Source: Pseudomonas maioricensis (GTDB taxonomy: Bacteria; Pseudomonadota; Gammaproteobacteria; Pseudomonadales; Pseudomonadaceae). From it: a DNA stretch of 64,000 nt. The translations under genes were made by a program, and so were the position numbers. Each line of letters starts with the position of its first letter. Positions within the stretch are counted from its first letter, which is position 1. Under the pieces are notes generated by a model. That model made no database searches. It had not been told where the DNA came from and saw only the letters and a program-made list of their open reading frames with translations. Positions 36,158 through 45,685 of this stretch are shown in pieces. The stretch lies in assembly GCF_022790535.1 (NCBI RefSeq), contig NZ_LOHG01000001.1:351402-415401 (forward strand). The letters run 5' to 3'.

Positions 36158-37051
36158 ATGCGTCGCCTGCTCACTGGCTGTTTTGTCACCCTGCTGCTGT
36201 TGCTTAACACGCTGGTCATGATCGGTCCGTTACTGATCTTCGGCCTGCTCAAGCTGACGTTCAGTGGTCAGATGCGCGACAGTTGTTCGCGAGCCGTCGT
36301 GTGGTTTGCCGAAACCTGGGCTGAAGTCGACAAGCTGATCTTCTCTTTGTGCATTCCAACCCAGTGGGAAATCCGTGGCGACGAAGGCCTGCGCAGCGAC
36401 ACTTCTTATCTGGTCATCAGCAACCACCAGTCATGGGTAGACATTCCGGCGCTGATCCAGGCGTTGAACCGCCGCACACCGTTTTTCAAATTCTTCTTGA
36501 AGAAAGAGCTGATCTGGGTGCCGCTGCTGGGCCTGGCCTGGTGGGCACTGGATTACCCGTTCATGAAGCGCTACACCAAGGCGTTCCTGGCGAAGAACCC
36601 TGAGCTCAAGGGCCATGATCTTGAGATCACCCGTCAGGCGTGTGAGTTGTATAAAAATCAGCCAGTGACCGTGGTCAACTATCTGGAAGGGACGCGCTTC
36701 ACGGCAGCCAAACATGCAGAACAAAGCTCGCCTTACTCACACCTGCTGAAGCCGAAGGCGGGCGGGGTGGCGTTTGTGCTGGCGGCTATGGGCGAAAAGC
36801 TGGATGCGATTCTGGACGTGACAGTCGTCTATCCCGGCGATCGCATCCCGGGGTTCTGGAACCTGCTGTGCGGTGATGTGCCGCGAGTGATCATCGACAT
36901 TCAGACTCGTGAGCTTGATCCCGCGCTATGGCAGGGCGACTACGAAAATGATCCGCTGTTTCGCGAGAAGGTACAGGGCTGGGTTAATCAGTTGTGGCAG
37001 GAAAAGAACGCACGCATCGCCACTTTGCGCGGCGATGCGTCCCAAGGTTGA
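36158..37051 (+). CDS. Lysophospholipid acyltransferase family protein (YihG-like)
   Basis: PlsC-type acyltransferase, 297 residues, probably inner-membrane. An N-terminal membrane helix (LLTGCFVTLLLLLNTLVMIGPLLIFGLLKL) precedes the catalytic motif NHQSWVD near residues 89-95 (HX4D) and the substrate motif YLEGTRF near 171-177. E. coli YihG is the closest named relative I can suggest; such enzymes acylate the sn-2 position of lysophosphatidic acid or lysophospholipids. I chose the ATG at 36158 because the longer in-frame extension has no membrane start and no ribosome-binding site. Confidence 0.88.
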   Translation: MRRLLTGCFVTLLLLLNTLVMIGPLLIFGLLKLTFSGQMRDSCSRAVVWFAETWAEVDKLIFSLCIPTQWEIRGDEGLRSDTSYLVISNHQSWVDIPALIQALNRRTPFFKFFLKKELIWVPLLGLAWWALDYPFMKRYTKAFLAKNPELKGHDLEITRQACELYKNQPVTVVNYLEGTRFTAAKHAEQSSPYSHLLKPKAGGVAFVLAAMGEKLDAILDVTVVYPGDRIPGFWNLLCGDVPRVIIDIQTRELDPALWQGDYENDPLFREKVQGWVNQLWQEKNARIATLRGDASQG

Positions 37052-37066
37052 AGGATCAGCGCTGAA

Positions 37067-37636
37067 TCAGCTGCCTGCGCCCCATACGCTGCTCAGGCTT
37101 TGCAGCGCCGAACCGCCGGCACCTTGTTGACCCAGGTATTGCAGAATCAATGGCACAAACTGGCTGACCATTGAGCTGTCCATGCCCAAAGCACTGAATG
37201 CCTTGTTCACATCACCCATGCTTTGCACGTTGCCCAGAGCGCTGTTCAGCACCGAGCTTTCAGCGCTGTTGCCTGAGTTACCCAGGATATTGCCCAAGCC
37301 GTTGAGGCTGCCCAGACTGCTCAAGGCACTGGTGCCAGCGAGTTGATCAAGGCCTGGTACTGACTTGCTCAACTGGCTGTAATCGTTGCCGGCGAGCTTG
37401 TTCTTCGCCAGACCCAACAATGCCCCAGTACCGCCGACGGCCTGTTCGGGGGTGACGTCCAGATTCGTGCCCAGCAGATTAAGCAGGCCTGCTGCCTCAG
37501 GTGCGGCAGTTGCTTTCTGGTTATTGCCGGTGGCATTGGAAACGGCGTTGGCCGCGTCATTCAGATTAAAGGCGTAGACCGGGGCAGCCGTAACGGCCAT
37601 CAAGGTTGCCAGTGCTACACCGCGTGAAATCTTCAT
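37067..37636 (-). CDS. DUF2780 domain-containing exported protein
   Basis: The 189-residue product has a signal peptide (MKISRGVALATLMAVTAAPVYAF, cleavage near residue 22). The rest is low-complexity, rich in Gly, Ala, Asn, Ser and Leu (LGSLNGLGNILGNSGNSAES), and matches the DUF2780 (VcgC/VcgE) layout ending FVPLILQYLGQQGAGGSALQSL. Function unknown; likely periplasmic. The ATG at 37636 is favoured over a longer frame, since it begins the signal peptide. It converges with the acyltransferase gene, 15 bp apart. Confidence 0.82.
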   Translation of the reverse strand: MKISRGVALATLMAVTAAPVYAFNLNDAANAVSNATGNNQKATAAPEAAGLLNLLGTNLDVTPEQAVGGTGALLGLAKNKLAGNDYSQLSKSVPGLDQLAGTSALSSLGSLNGLGNILGNSGNSAESSVLNSALGNVQSMGDVNKAFSALGMDSSMVSQFVPLILQYLGQQGAGGSALQSLSSVWGAGS

Positions 37637-37759
37637 TGCAACAAACCCCTCAAACGAAAAATCCGGCAGCAGCCGGTAGAAACACGTGTTTGACCTTGGG
37701 CGGGTTGGCAATGTTCCTTGCGTTTGTCTGGTGAGTTAAAGCAAACCTGCGCCGCCCTC

Positions 37760-37825
37760 ATCGCGGGCAAGCCTCGCTCCCACAGTTGATCGCATTTTCC
37801 TGTGGGAGCGAGGCTTGCCCGCGAT
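37760..37825. repeat. REP pair, tips inward (ATCGCGGGCAAGCCTCGCTC)
   Basis: Here the ATCGCGGGC ends face outward and the CCCACA/TGTGGG tips face inward around a 16-bp spacer, the reverse of most pairs in the window. Confidence 0.88.
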
Positions 37826-37860
37826 GGGCGCGACGCAGTTTCAGAGCGATAAAGTGCGAC

Positions 37861-39060
37861 TTACGCCGCGCTGAACAGCTTATGCGGATCGATCACAAAC
37901 TTCTTCGGCACGCCTGCATCGAATTCGCCATAACCACGTGGCGCATCGTCGAGGCTGATGACTTCAACGCCAACGATGTCAGCGATTTTGATGCGATCCC
38001 ACATGATGGCCTGCATCAGTTGACGGTTGTACTTCATGACGGGGGTCTGACCCGTGTGGAAGCTATGGGATTTGGCCCAGCCCAGACCGAAGCGAATGCT
38101 CAGGCTGCCCATTTTCGCTGCAGCGTCGACGGCACCCGGATCTTCCGTAACGTAAAGCCCGGGAATACCGATCTTGCCTGCTACACGTACCACGCCCATT
38201 AGCGAGTTGAGGACGGTTGCCGGTGCCTCATGCTGAACACCCGCATGACCATGGCCACGCGCTTCGAAGCCTACCGCATCAACGGCGCAGTCCACTTCAG
38301 GCTCACCCAACAGTGCGGCGATCTGCTCGTGCAGCGGGGTATCGAGGGAGAGGTCGGCAATTTCAAAGCCCTGAGCCTTGGCATGAACCAGGCGAGCAGG
38401 GTTTACGTCACCAATGATGACAACTGCCGCGCCCAGCAGACGAGCTGATGCCGCAGCGGCCAGACCGACCGGGCCAGCGCCGGCGATGTACACGGTACTG
38501 CCCGGACCTACACCGGCTGTGACTGCTCCGTGATAACCGGTGGGCAGAATGTCCGAGAGGCAGGTCAGGTCGCGGATTTTTTCCATCGCCCGGTCGCGGT
38601 CAGGCAGCTTGAGCAGGTTGAAGTCGGCATACGGCACCAGCACGTATTCCGCCTGGCCACCGGTCCAGTCGCCCATGTCGACGTAACCGTAGGCACCGCC
38701 CGGGCGAGCCGGATTGACGGTCAGGCAAACGCCGGTGTGTTGCTCCTTGCAGGAGCGGCACAGACCGCACGCTACGTTGAAGGGTACCGACACCAGATCG
38801 CCGATTTTCAGGTTCTCGACGCCAGTGCCTTTTTCGATCACTTCGCCGGTGATTTCATGGCCCAGTACCAGGCCGGTTTGTGCAGTGGTACGGCCGCGAA
38901 CCATGTGTTGGTCCGAGCCACAGATATTGGTGGAAACCACGCGCAGAATGACGCCGTGTTCGATCTTGCGCCCACGCGGATCCTGCATTTTGGGATAGTC
39001 GATTTTCTGTACTTCGACCTTGCCAGCGCCGAGATACACCACACCACGATTGTCAGCCAT
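37861..39060 (-). CDS. fdhA: Glutathione-independent formaldehyde dehydrogenase
   Basis: Zinc-dependent alcohol-dehydrogenase-family enzyme that oxidises formaldehyde to formate with NAD+, as in P. putida FdhA. The 399-residue product has the catalytic zinc Cys in NICGSDQHM near residue 47, GHEITGEVIE, the structural zinc cluster CGLCRSCKEQHTGVC near 98-112, and the nucleotide-binding GAGPVGLAAA near 194-203. Formaldehyde is released by demethylation of betaine and sarcosine, which explains its place after the sox genes. REP pairs separate it from purU. Confidence 0.95.
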   Translation of the reverse strand: MADNRGVVYLGAGKVEVQKIDYPKMQDPRGRKIEHGVILRVVSTNICGSDQHMVRGRTTAQTGLVLGHEITGEVIEKGTGVENLKIGDLVSVPFNVACGLCRSCKEQHTGVCLTVNPARPGGAYGYVDMGDWTGGQAEYVLVPYADFNLLKLPDRDRAMEKIRDLTCLSDILPTGYHGAVTAGVGPGSTVYIAGAGPVGLAAAASARLLGAAVVIIGDVNPARLVHAKAQGFEIADLSLDTPLHEQIAALLGEPEVDCAVDAVGFEARGHGHAGVQHEAPATVLNSLMGVVRVAGKIGIPGLYVTEDPGAVDAAAKMGSLSIRFGLGWAKSHSFHTGQTPVMKYNRQLMQAIMWDRIKIADIVGVEVISLDDAPRGYGEFDAGVPKKFVIDPHKLFSAA

Positions 39061-39180
39061 TCTTTCACCTCGATTTTGTTGTTATGTCGCGGAGAAATGC
39101 GCTGCTTTTGTTGGGTACTGCAGCAACGCACTGATTGCTCTGGGGTGTTTGCTTGGATTGATGTCGTTCATGCCGCCGCC

Positions 39181-39244
39181 ATCGCGAGCAAGCTCACTCC
39201 TACAGTTGTTCGCGTCTACCTGTAGGAGTGAGCTTGCTCGCGAT
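39181..39244. repeat. REP pair, tips inward, between purU and fdhA
   Basis: ATCGCGAGCAAGCTCACTCC...TGTAGGAGTGAGCTTGCTCG with a 14-bp spacer. Same inward-tip arrangement as the pair at 37760. Confidence 0.9.
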
Positions 39245-39261
39245 ACCGCGAAGCGGTGCTT

Positions 39262-40119
39262 TTAAAGAACCACCGTCCTGTTGGCGTTAAGAAACACACG
39301 CCGCTCAATGTGATAACCCACTGCCCTTGCCAACGTCAGGCCTTCGATGTCGCGACCTTTGGCGATCAGGTCTTCGGGGTAGTGACTGTGGTCCACCACC
39401 TCCACACCCTGGGCAATGATCGGACCTTCGTCCAGATCGTTGTTGATGTAATGCGCGGTGGCACCCACCAGTTTCACGCCTTTGTTGTAAGCCTGATGGT
39501 AAGGCTTGGCGCCTTTGAATCCGGGCAGCAGCGAGTGGTGAATGTTGATCGCCTTGCCGTCCAGCTTGCGGCACAGGTCCGGCGACAGCACCTGCATGTA
39601 GCGGGCAAGAATCACCAACTCGGCGCCGGAATCCTCGATCACCTGCCAGACTTTGCTTTCCTGAGCGGGCTTGTCGTTAGGGTCCAAGGGGAAATGGTAG
39701 TACGGAATCTCATGCCAGCGCGCCAGCGGTTCCAGATCCGGATGGTTAGACACCACGGCAACCACGTCCATGGACAGTTGGTTGATGCGCTGACGATAGA
39801 GCAGGTCGTTCAGGCAGTGATCAGCTTTGGAGACCATGATCACGACTTTTGGCCGGTAGTTCGGCGCAGTCAGCTCGAAGATCATGCCAAAGGCTTCGCC
39901 GCGTTCGCTCAGCCCTGCGCGGAAGCCCTGTTCGTCAAAACCGTCTGGCTGACGGAATTCCACACGAATGAAGAAGCGGCCGGAGAGCCGGTCGTCGAAC
40001 GAGTGGTGCTCAGTGACGTAGCAGCCCTGCTCGAACAAATAGCGGGTCACCGCGTCCACCGTGCCCAGCACGCTGGGGCAGTCGGCGGTCAGAATCCATG
40101 TGTCGGGGGCGCGGCTCAT
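39262..40119 (-). CDS. purU: Formyltetrahydrofolate deformylase PurU
   Basis: Hydrolyses 10-formyl-THF to formate and THF, recycling folate during one-carbon release. The 285-residue product has an N-terminal ACT domain (TWILTADCPSVLGTVDAVTRYLFEQG, residues about 7-32) and a formyltransferase domain with NIHHSLLPGFKGAKPYHQAY near 225-244 (Asn-His) and INNDLDEGPIIAQ near 259-271 (Asp), the catalytic triad. Clustered with soxG upstream, consistent with sarcosine catabolism. Confidence 0.95.
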   Translation of the reverse strand: MSRAPDTWILTADCPSVLGTVDAVTRYLFEQGCYVTEHHSFDDRLSGRFFIRVEFRQPDGFDEQGFRAGLSERGEAFGMIFELTAPNYRPKVVIMVSKADHCLNDLLYRQRINQLSMDVVAVVSNHPDLEPLARWHEIPYYHFPLDPNDKPAQESKVWQVIEDSGAELVILARYMQVLSPDLCRKLDGKAINIHHSLLPGFKGAKPYHQAYNKGVKLVGATAHYINNDLDEGPIIAQGVEVVDHSHYPEDLIAKGRDIEGLTLARAVGYHIERRVFLNANRTVVL

Positions 40120-40146
40120 TCGATAACTCCTGGGTGTTTTGACATC

Positions 40147-40253
40147 TGTAGGAGTGAGCTTGTTCGCGATAAAGCCGGAACGGCTTTCAGAAATGGTGCC
40201 GTCACCTTTTTACGACTGCTCCGCAGCCGATCGCGAGCAAGCTCACTCCTACA
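40147..40253. repeat. REP pair between soxG and purU
   Basis: Arms GTAGGAGTGAGCTTGTTCGC and complement, with a longer 57-bp spacer containing an inner CGGAACGG/TTTACGACTGCTCCGCAG section. The pair at 40939 has nearly the same spacer. Confidence 0.88.
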
Positions 40254-40267
40254 GGGGATGTGTTGCA

Positions 40268-40900
40268 TCACGCCTGGATGCTCAGGCCGTACTCGGCGCT
40301 CGCATCCTGCAACCACATCCACCAGTAATCGGAGAAGCTACGGCGGATCAGCAGTTCCCAGGTTTCTTCGCCAGTACGGCGGATGACCAGTTGAGACTTG
40401 GCGAACACGGTGCCGACGGCTTTACCCACCGGGAAGTTGTCCGGATGTACGTCGTAGCTGGTGGACTTCATCAGCACTTCGCGGACTTTCGGGCCGCTCA
40501 GTTCGAGGATGGACTGACCGCCGCTGACATTGACGATAGCAATGTGCAGACCGGTCAGTTCAGCGCGTAGTTTTTGCTCCACGGCGAATTCTTCACCGGT
40601 CGGTACGATCAGCAGCCATTCATCAGGCCCGAGCCACTGAATCGAGCTTTCTCCGCTGATAACCAGCGCCAGTGCGCCAGGCAATTCCATACCCAGAGCT
40701 TTGTGCACACCTGCGGCAAAAGCAGGATCGTGAGCATCGCCACGAATGGTCAGATGACCGAGTAACTTTTTCTCGCGCAGGATCACGCCCGGATTGGCGC
40801 GCCCTTTGCCGACCAGGCTATTGAGGTCGGCGTGGAACAACGGTGACTCGGCTTTTTGGCCGGTCGTTGGCCGCTGCTGGTAAACGTTGGCTGTGGTCAT
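40268..40900 (-). CDS. soxG: Sarcosine oxidase gamma subunit
   Basis: Subunit of the heterotetrameric sarcosine oxidase that converts sarcosine to glycine, H2O2 and methylene-THF. The 210-residue product shows the SoxG/GcvT-like pattern: LNSLVGKGRANPGVILREKKLLGHLTIRGDA near residues 26-56, SSIQWLGPDEWLLIVP near 85-100 and RRTGEETWELLIRRSFSDYWWMWLQDAS near 176-203. It lies downstream of soxA, separated by a REP pair. Confidence 0.93.
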   Translation of the reverse strand: MTTANVYQQRPTTGQKAESPLFHADLNSLVGKGRANPGVILREKKLLGHLTIRGDAHDPAFAAGVHKALGMELPGALALVISGESSIQWLGPDEWLLIVPTGEEFAVEQKLRAELTGLHIAIVNVSGGQSILELSGPKVREVLMKSTSYDVHPDNFPVGKAVGTVFAKSQLVIRRTGEETWELLIRRSFSDYWWMWLQDASAEYGLSIQA

Positions 40901-40938
40901 AGAGCACCTGTTTTGAATTCTGTTTTGAACCTGGCCCC

Positions 40939-41047
40939 TGTAGGAGTGAGCTTGCTCGCGATAAAGTCGGAACGACTTTCAGATAATGGCGCATTCACCA
41001 TTTCTACGACTGCTTCGCAGCCGATCGCGACCAAGCTCACTCCTACA
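40939..41047. repeat. REP pair between soxA and soxG
   Basis: Arms GTAGGAGTGAGCTTGCTCGC and ATCGCGACCAAGCTCACTCC (one change, GACC for GAGC), spacer about 59 bp, similar in sequence to that of the pair at 40147. Confidence 0.88.
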
Positions 41048-41062
41048 GGGGGAGCACCAGCC

Positions 41063-44000
41063 TTAAACGTTCTGCTGCTCACCCTTCGGATCGAAGAACA
41101 CCGAGGAGACAATTTCGGCCTCAATCACGCTGCCATCGGCCTGCGGTGAGAACACGCGCTCGCCCATGCGCTGCAAGCCGCCTTTAACCACGCCCATGGC
41201 AAACGAATAGCCCAGGGAGTTGGCCGCGTAGCTGGAGGTCACGTGCCCCACCATGGTCATCGGGATCGACTGTTTAGGGTCGAACACCAGTTGCGCACCT
41301 TCCGGCAGCCATTTTGTTGGATCAACCGGCTTGAGGCCCACCAGTTGCTTGCGTTGTTCACGCACGCAGTCTTCACGGTTCATGCCGCGTTGGCCGATCC
41401 ACGAAAACGGTTTGGTGCGGCCTACACACCAGCCCATGTTCAGGTCGTCCGGGGTCATCGAGCCGTCAGTGTCCTGACCGACGATGATGAAACCCTTCTC
41501 GGCCCGCAGCACGTGCATGGTTTCGGTGCCGTATGGCGTCAGGTTGTACTGCTTGCCAGCTTCGATGATCTTTTCCAGCACACCCATGGCGTAGTCAGCC
41601 TGGATGTTGACCTCGTAAGACAGCTCACCGGTAAACGAAATACGGAACACTCGCGCTGGAACACCGCCGACCAGACCTTCTTTCCAGGTCATGAACGGGA
41701 AGGCCTCGCGGTCCAGATCGATGTCGGTCACTTCGCTGAGCAGCTTGCGGCTGTTCGGGCCAGACAGGGTCAGGGTCGCGTAGTGGTCGGTCACGGAGGT
41801 GAAGTACACCTTCAGGTCAGGCCATTCAGTCTGCTGGTAGATTTCCAGCCATTGCAGCACGCGCGCCGCGCCGCCCGTGGTGGTGGTCATGATGAAATGG
41901 TTTTCGGCGACGCAGGCAGTAACCCCATCGTCGAAGACCATGCCGTCTTCTTTACACATCAGGCCGTAGCGCGCCTTGCCGACATCGAGCTTGGTCCAGG
42001 CGTTGGTGTAGATGCGGTTGAGGAACTCACGGGCATCTGGGCCTTGAATGTCGATCTTGCCGAGTGTCGAGGCGTCCAGCAGGCCAACGCTTTCACGCAC
42101 GGCCTTGCATTCACGGGCCACGGCAGCATGGATGTCTTCACCGGCTTTCGGGAAGTACCACGGACGTTTCCACTGGCCGACGTCTTCGAATTCGGCACCG
42201 TTTTTCACGTGCCAGGCGTGCAGGGCGGTGAAACGTACTGGCTCGAAGATATGCCCACAGTGACGACCGGCTACTGCGCCGAAGGTCACGGGTGTGTAGT
42301 TCGGGCGGAACATGGTGGTGCCCATTTCCGGGATGGAAACGTTCAGCGAACGGGCAGCGATGGCCAGGCCATTGACGTTGCCCAGCTTGCCTTGATCGGT
42401 ACCGAAACCCAGAGCGGTGTAGCGTTTGACGTGTTCTACCGACTCGAAGCCTTCGCGGGTCGCCAGTTCGATAGCCGCCGCGGTGACATCGTTCTGCAGG
42501 TCGACGAATTGCTTCGGCGCACGGGCAGTAGGCTTGTCGTGAGGCACCTGGAACAGCGCGAGCGTTGGTTCTTCAGAGCGGCTCAGGGCTTTCGGCAGAA
42601 CGCCCTCGACCACTTTGAAACCGGCTTCACTGGCTGCGCGCACGCCGCCTTCGAAGCCATCGGCCAATGCGTCGCCCAATGCGTAGACGCCATTTACGCC
42701 GCCGACGCACACGCGCTTTTGCGGTGCTTCGCCCGGCACAAAACCGAGGATGTCTTCACGCCAGACCGGCTTGCCGCCCAAGTGTGACGCCAGGTGAACG
42801 ATAGGGCTGTAGCCACCGGAACTGGCAATCAGGTCGCAGTCCAGCCACTCGCCGGGGCTGGTGACGCGATGGGCTTTAACGTCGATAGCAGCGACGCGAG
42901 CGGCTGTAACGTGCTTGCTGCCGCGTGCTTCGATCACGGCGCTGCCGGTCAGAATCCGAATGCCTTTGGCGCGGGCCTCTTCTACCAGTGCGCCACGTGG
43001 GTTGTGACGTGCATCGGCAATCGCTACCACTTGCAGGCTGGCGTCGAGCCAGTCCAGCGCGACGCGGTAGGCGTGATCGTTGTTGGTGGACAGCACCAGT
43101 TTTTTGCCCGGCGCTACGCCATAACGACGTACATACGTGGAAACCGCACCGGCCAGCATGTTGCCCGGCACATCGTTGTTGCCGTAAACCAGTGGGCGTT
43201 CGTGAGTACCGGTGGCCAGCACAACACGCTTGGCGCGAACCCGATGCATACGCTGACGGACCTGGCCGATAGGTGCGCGGTCGCCGAGATGATCGGTCAG
43301 GCGCTCATGAATGGTCAGGAAGTTATGGTCGTGATAACCGTTGACCGTGGCGCGAGGCAGCAGCACTACGCTGTTCTTCAGGCTTTTCAGCTCGGCGATT
43401 ACCGTCGCGACCCATTCAGCAGCGGGCTTGCCATCCAGGCTTTCGCGGCTGTCCAGCAGACTGCCGCCGAACTCTTCCTGCTCATCGGCCAGAATCACCC
43501 GGGCACCGCTGCGAGCGGCTGCCAGAGCAGCAGCCAGACCTGCTGGGCCACCACCAACGATCAGCACGTCGCAGTGCTGGTTCATGGCGTCGTAAGTGTC
43601 CGGATCGTTTTCAGTTGGTGAACGACCGAGGCCGGCAGCCTTGCGGATGTACTTTTCGTACGTCATCCAGAACGACTGCGGGTACATAAAGGTTTTGTAG
43701 TAGAAGCCCGGCGGCATCAGCTTGCCGCCTACTTTGCCGAGAATCCCCATCACGTCATTGTTGACGCTCGGCCAGCCGTTGGTGCTGGTCGCGACGAGGC
43801 CCGAATACAACGCCTGTTGCGTGGCGCGCACGTTCGGGATCTGGGTCGCTTCGGTAGCGCCAATCTGCAGTACCGCGTTCGGCTCTTCAGATCCTGCCGC
43901 GAAGATGCCGCGAGGGCGGGAATACTTGAAGCTGCGGCCAATGACATCAACTCCGTTGGCCAGCAGGGCTGCGGCGAGCGTGTCGCCTTCAAAGCCCTGA

Positions 44001-44083
44001 TAGGTCTGACCGTTGAAGTTGAAGTTGAGGACTTTGCTGCGGTCGATGCGGCCGCCGTTGGGCAGTCGGTTGGTCTGGCTCAT
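41063..44083 (-). CDS. soxA: Sarcosine oxidase alpha subunit
   Basis: Large subunit, 1006 residues. The N-terminal 2Fe-2S-fold-like segment (FNGQTYQGFEGDTLAAALLANGV, residues about 24-46) is followed by the NAD-binding Rossmann motif CDVLIVGGGPAGLAAALAAA near 171-190, a second one near 290-330, and a C-terminal GcvT-like folate domain from about residue 610 (RPWYFPKAGEDIHAA onward), which accepts the methyl-derived carbon on THF. The start overlaps the soxD stop by 4 bp (ATGA), so translation is coupled. Confidence 0.96.
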   Translation of the reverse strand: MSQTNRLPNGGRIDRSKVLNFNFNGQTYQGFEGDTLAAALLANGVDVIGRSFKYSRPRGIFAAGSEEPNAVLQIGATEATQIPNVRATQQALYSGLVATSTNGWPSVNNDVMGILGKVGGKLMPPGFYYKTFMYPQSFWMTYEKYIRKAAGLGRSPTENDPDTYDAMNQHCDVLIVGGGPAGLAAALAAARSGARVILADEQEEFGGSLLDSRESLDGKPAAEWVATVIAELKSLKNSVVLLPRATVNGYHDHNFLTIHERLTDHLGDRAPIGQVRQRMHRVRAKRVVLATGTHERPLVYGNNDVPGNMLAGAVSTYVRRYGVAPGKKLVLSTNNDHAYRVALDWLDASLQVVAIADARHNPRGALVEEARAKGIRILTGSAVIEARGSKHVTAARVAAIDVKAHRVTSPGEWLDCDLIASSGGYSPIVHLASHLGGKPVWREDILGFVPGEAPQKRVCVGGVNGVYALGDALADGFEGGVRAASEAGFKVVEGVLPKALSRSEEPTLALFQVPHDKPTARAPKQFVDLQNDVTAAAIELATREGFESVEHVKRYTALGFGTDQGKLGNVNGLAIAARSLNVSIPEMGTTMFRPNYTPVTFGAVAGRHCGHIFEPVRFTALHAWHVKNGAEFEDVGQWKRPWYFPKAGEDIHAAVARECKAVRESVGLLDASTLGKIDIQGPDAREFLNRIYTNAWTKLDVGKARYGLMCKEDGMVFDDGVTACVAENHFIMTTTTGGAARVLQWLEIYQQTEWPDLKVYFTSVTDHYATLTLSGPNSRKLLSEVTDIDLDREAFPFMTWKEGLVGGVPARVFRISFTGELSYEVNIQADYAMGVLEKIIEAGKQYNLTPYGTETMHVLRAEKGFIIVGQDTDGSMTPDDLNMGWCVGRTKPFSWIGQRGMNREDCVREQRKQLVGLKPVDPTKWLPEGAQLVFDPKQSIPMTMVGHVTSSYAANSLGYSFAMGVVKGGLQRMGERVFSPQADGSVIEAEIVSSVFFDPKGEQQNV

Positions 44084-44403
44084 ACCTGGTCTCCCTCGCC
44101 GCTGGCTGTCTTCTCAAACGCAGGGTTTGTGAACTGCGGTTTAGCGCCAATCGGGTAGGTTTCGAGAATCTCGTAAGTCACGGTGTCGCGGGTCGCGTTG
44201 AAGTACTGACGGCAACCGGCGGCGTGGATCCATAGTTCGTGATGCAGCCCGCGAGGGTTATCGCGGAAGAACATGTAATCGCCCCATTGCTCGTCGGTGC
44301 AGGACGCCGGGTCCAGTGGACGCGGAATGTGTGCCTGGCCAGACGCGTGGAATTCCTCTTCGGAGCGCAGTTCGCCACAGTGAGGACAGAAGATGTGCAG
44401 CAT
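44080..44403 (-). CDS. soxD: Sarcosine oxidase delta subunit
   Basis: Small zinc-binding subunit, 107 residues. MLHIFCPHCGELRSEEEFH at the N-terminus gives a Cys-X2-Cys pair, and ELWIHAAGCRQYFNATRDT near residues 56-74 supplies the remaining His and Cys. It sits between soxB and soxA, 14 bp after the soxB stop and overlapping soxA by 4 bp. Confidence 0.95.
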   Translation of the reverse strand: MLHIFCPHCGELRSEEEFHASGQAHIPRPLDPASCTDEQWGDYMFFRDNPRGLHHELWIHAAGCRQYFNATRDTVTYEILETYPIGAKPQFTNPAFEKTASGEGDQV

Positions 44404-44417
44404 GGGTGAATCTCCTG

Positions 44418-45668
44418 TTAGTGAGCGACAGCGGCAGCGCCGTGTTCGTCAATGAGTGCGCCGTTGTGGAAACGGTCGATGGAAAACGGTTTGGCCAGCG
44501 GATGCATTTCGCCTTTGGCCAGACTTGCTGCAAACACGTTGCCCGAGCCCGGCGTGGCCTTGAAGCCGCCAGTGCCCCAGCCGCAGTTGAAGAACATGTT
44601 CGGGACCGGAGTTTTAGAAATGATCGGGCAGGCGTCCGGCGTGGTGTCGACGATGCCGCCCCACTGACGGTTCATGCGCACGCGGGACAACACCGGGAAC
44701 ATCTCGACGATGGCCTGAATCGTGTGTTCGATCACCGGGTAGGAACCACGCTGACCGTAGCCGACCCAGCCGTCGATACCTGCACCGATCACCAGGTCGC
44801 CCTTGTCGGACTGGCTGATGTAACCGTGTACGGCGTTGGACATGATCACGCTGTCGATAATCGGCTTGATCGGTTCGGACACCAGCGCTTGTAGCGGGTG
44901 AGATTCAATCGGCAGACGGAAGCCAGCCAGTTTCGCCATGTGCCCGGAGTTACCGGCCGTGACTACACCGACGCGCTTGGCGCCGATGAAACCTTTATTG
45001 GTTTCCACGCCGATGCATACGCCGTTTTCCTTGCGGAAACCGGTCACTTCGGTTTGTTGGATCAGGTCAACGCCCAAGGCGTCAGCGGCACGGGCGAACC
45101 CCCAGGCCACGGCGTCGTGACGGGCTACGCCGCCGCGACGCTGCACGGTGGCGCCGATGATCGGGTAACGGGTGTTTTTCGAGCAATCCAGATACGGGAT
45201 TTCGTCCGCCACCTGTTTGCCGTTGAGCAGTTCGCCGTCTACGCCGTTGAGGCGGTTGGCGCTGACCCGGCGCTCGGAGTCACGCATGTCCTGCAGCGTG
45301 TGGCACAAGTTGTAAACGCCACGCTGGGAGAACATCACGTTGTAGTTCAGGTCTTGAGACAGGCCTTCCCACAGTTTCATCGCGTGTTCGTAAAGATGCG
45401 CTGATTCGTCCCACAAATAGTTGGAGCGCACGATGGTCGTGTTACGCGCCGTGTTACCACCGCCCAGCCAGCCCTTTTCGACCACGGCCACGTTAGTGAT
45501 GCCGTGCTCTTTGGCCAGGTAGTAAGCCGTCGCCAGTCCGTGCCCGCCGCCGCCGACAATAACCACGTCGTAGACTTTTTTCGGGGTTGGCGTGCGCCAC
45601 ATGCGCTGCCAGTTTTCGTGGTGGCTGAGGGAGTGTTTGAAGAGGCCGAAGCCTGAGTAATGCTGCAT
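44418..45668 (-). CDS. soxB: Sarcosine oxidase beta subunit
   Basis: FAD/FMN-containing catalytic subunit, 416 residues. The dinucleotide-binding motif [22 protein letters not shown] lies near residues 34-55. The stretch [20 protein letters not shown] near 172-191 contains the histidine expected to hold FMN covalently at the alpha/beta interface. [14 protein letters not shown] near the C-terminus completes the FAD site. It is 17 bp downstream of glyA in the same operon. Confidence 0.96.
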   Translation of the reverse strand: MQHYSGFGLFKHSLSHHENWQRMWRTPTPKKVYDVVIVGGGGHGLATAYYLAKEHGITNVAVVEKGWLGGGNTARNTTIVRSNYLWDESAHLYEHAMKLWEGLSQDLNYNVMFSQRGVYNLCHTLQDMRDSERRVSANRLNGVDGELLNGKQVADEIPYLDCSKNTRYPIIGATVQRRGGVARHDAVAWGFARAADALGVDLIQQTEVTGFRKENGVCIGVETNKGFIGAKRVGVVTAGNSGHMAKLAGFRLPIESHPLQALVSEPIKPIIDSVIMSNAVHGYISQSDKGDLVIGAGIDGWVGYGQRGSYPVIEHTIQAIVEMFPVLSRVRMNRQWGGIVDTTPDACPIISKTPVPNMFFNCGWGTGGFKATPGSGNVFAASLAKGEMHPLAKPFSIDRFHNGALIDEHGAAAVAH

Positions 45669-45685
45669 GAATAACTACTCCTGAC

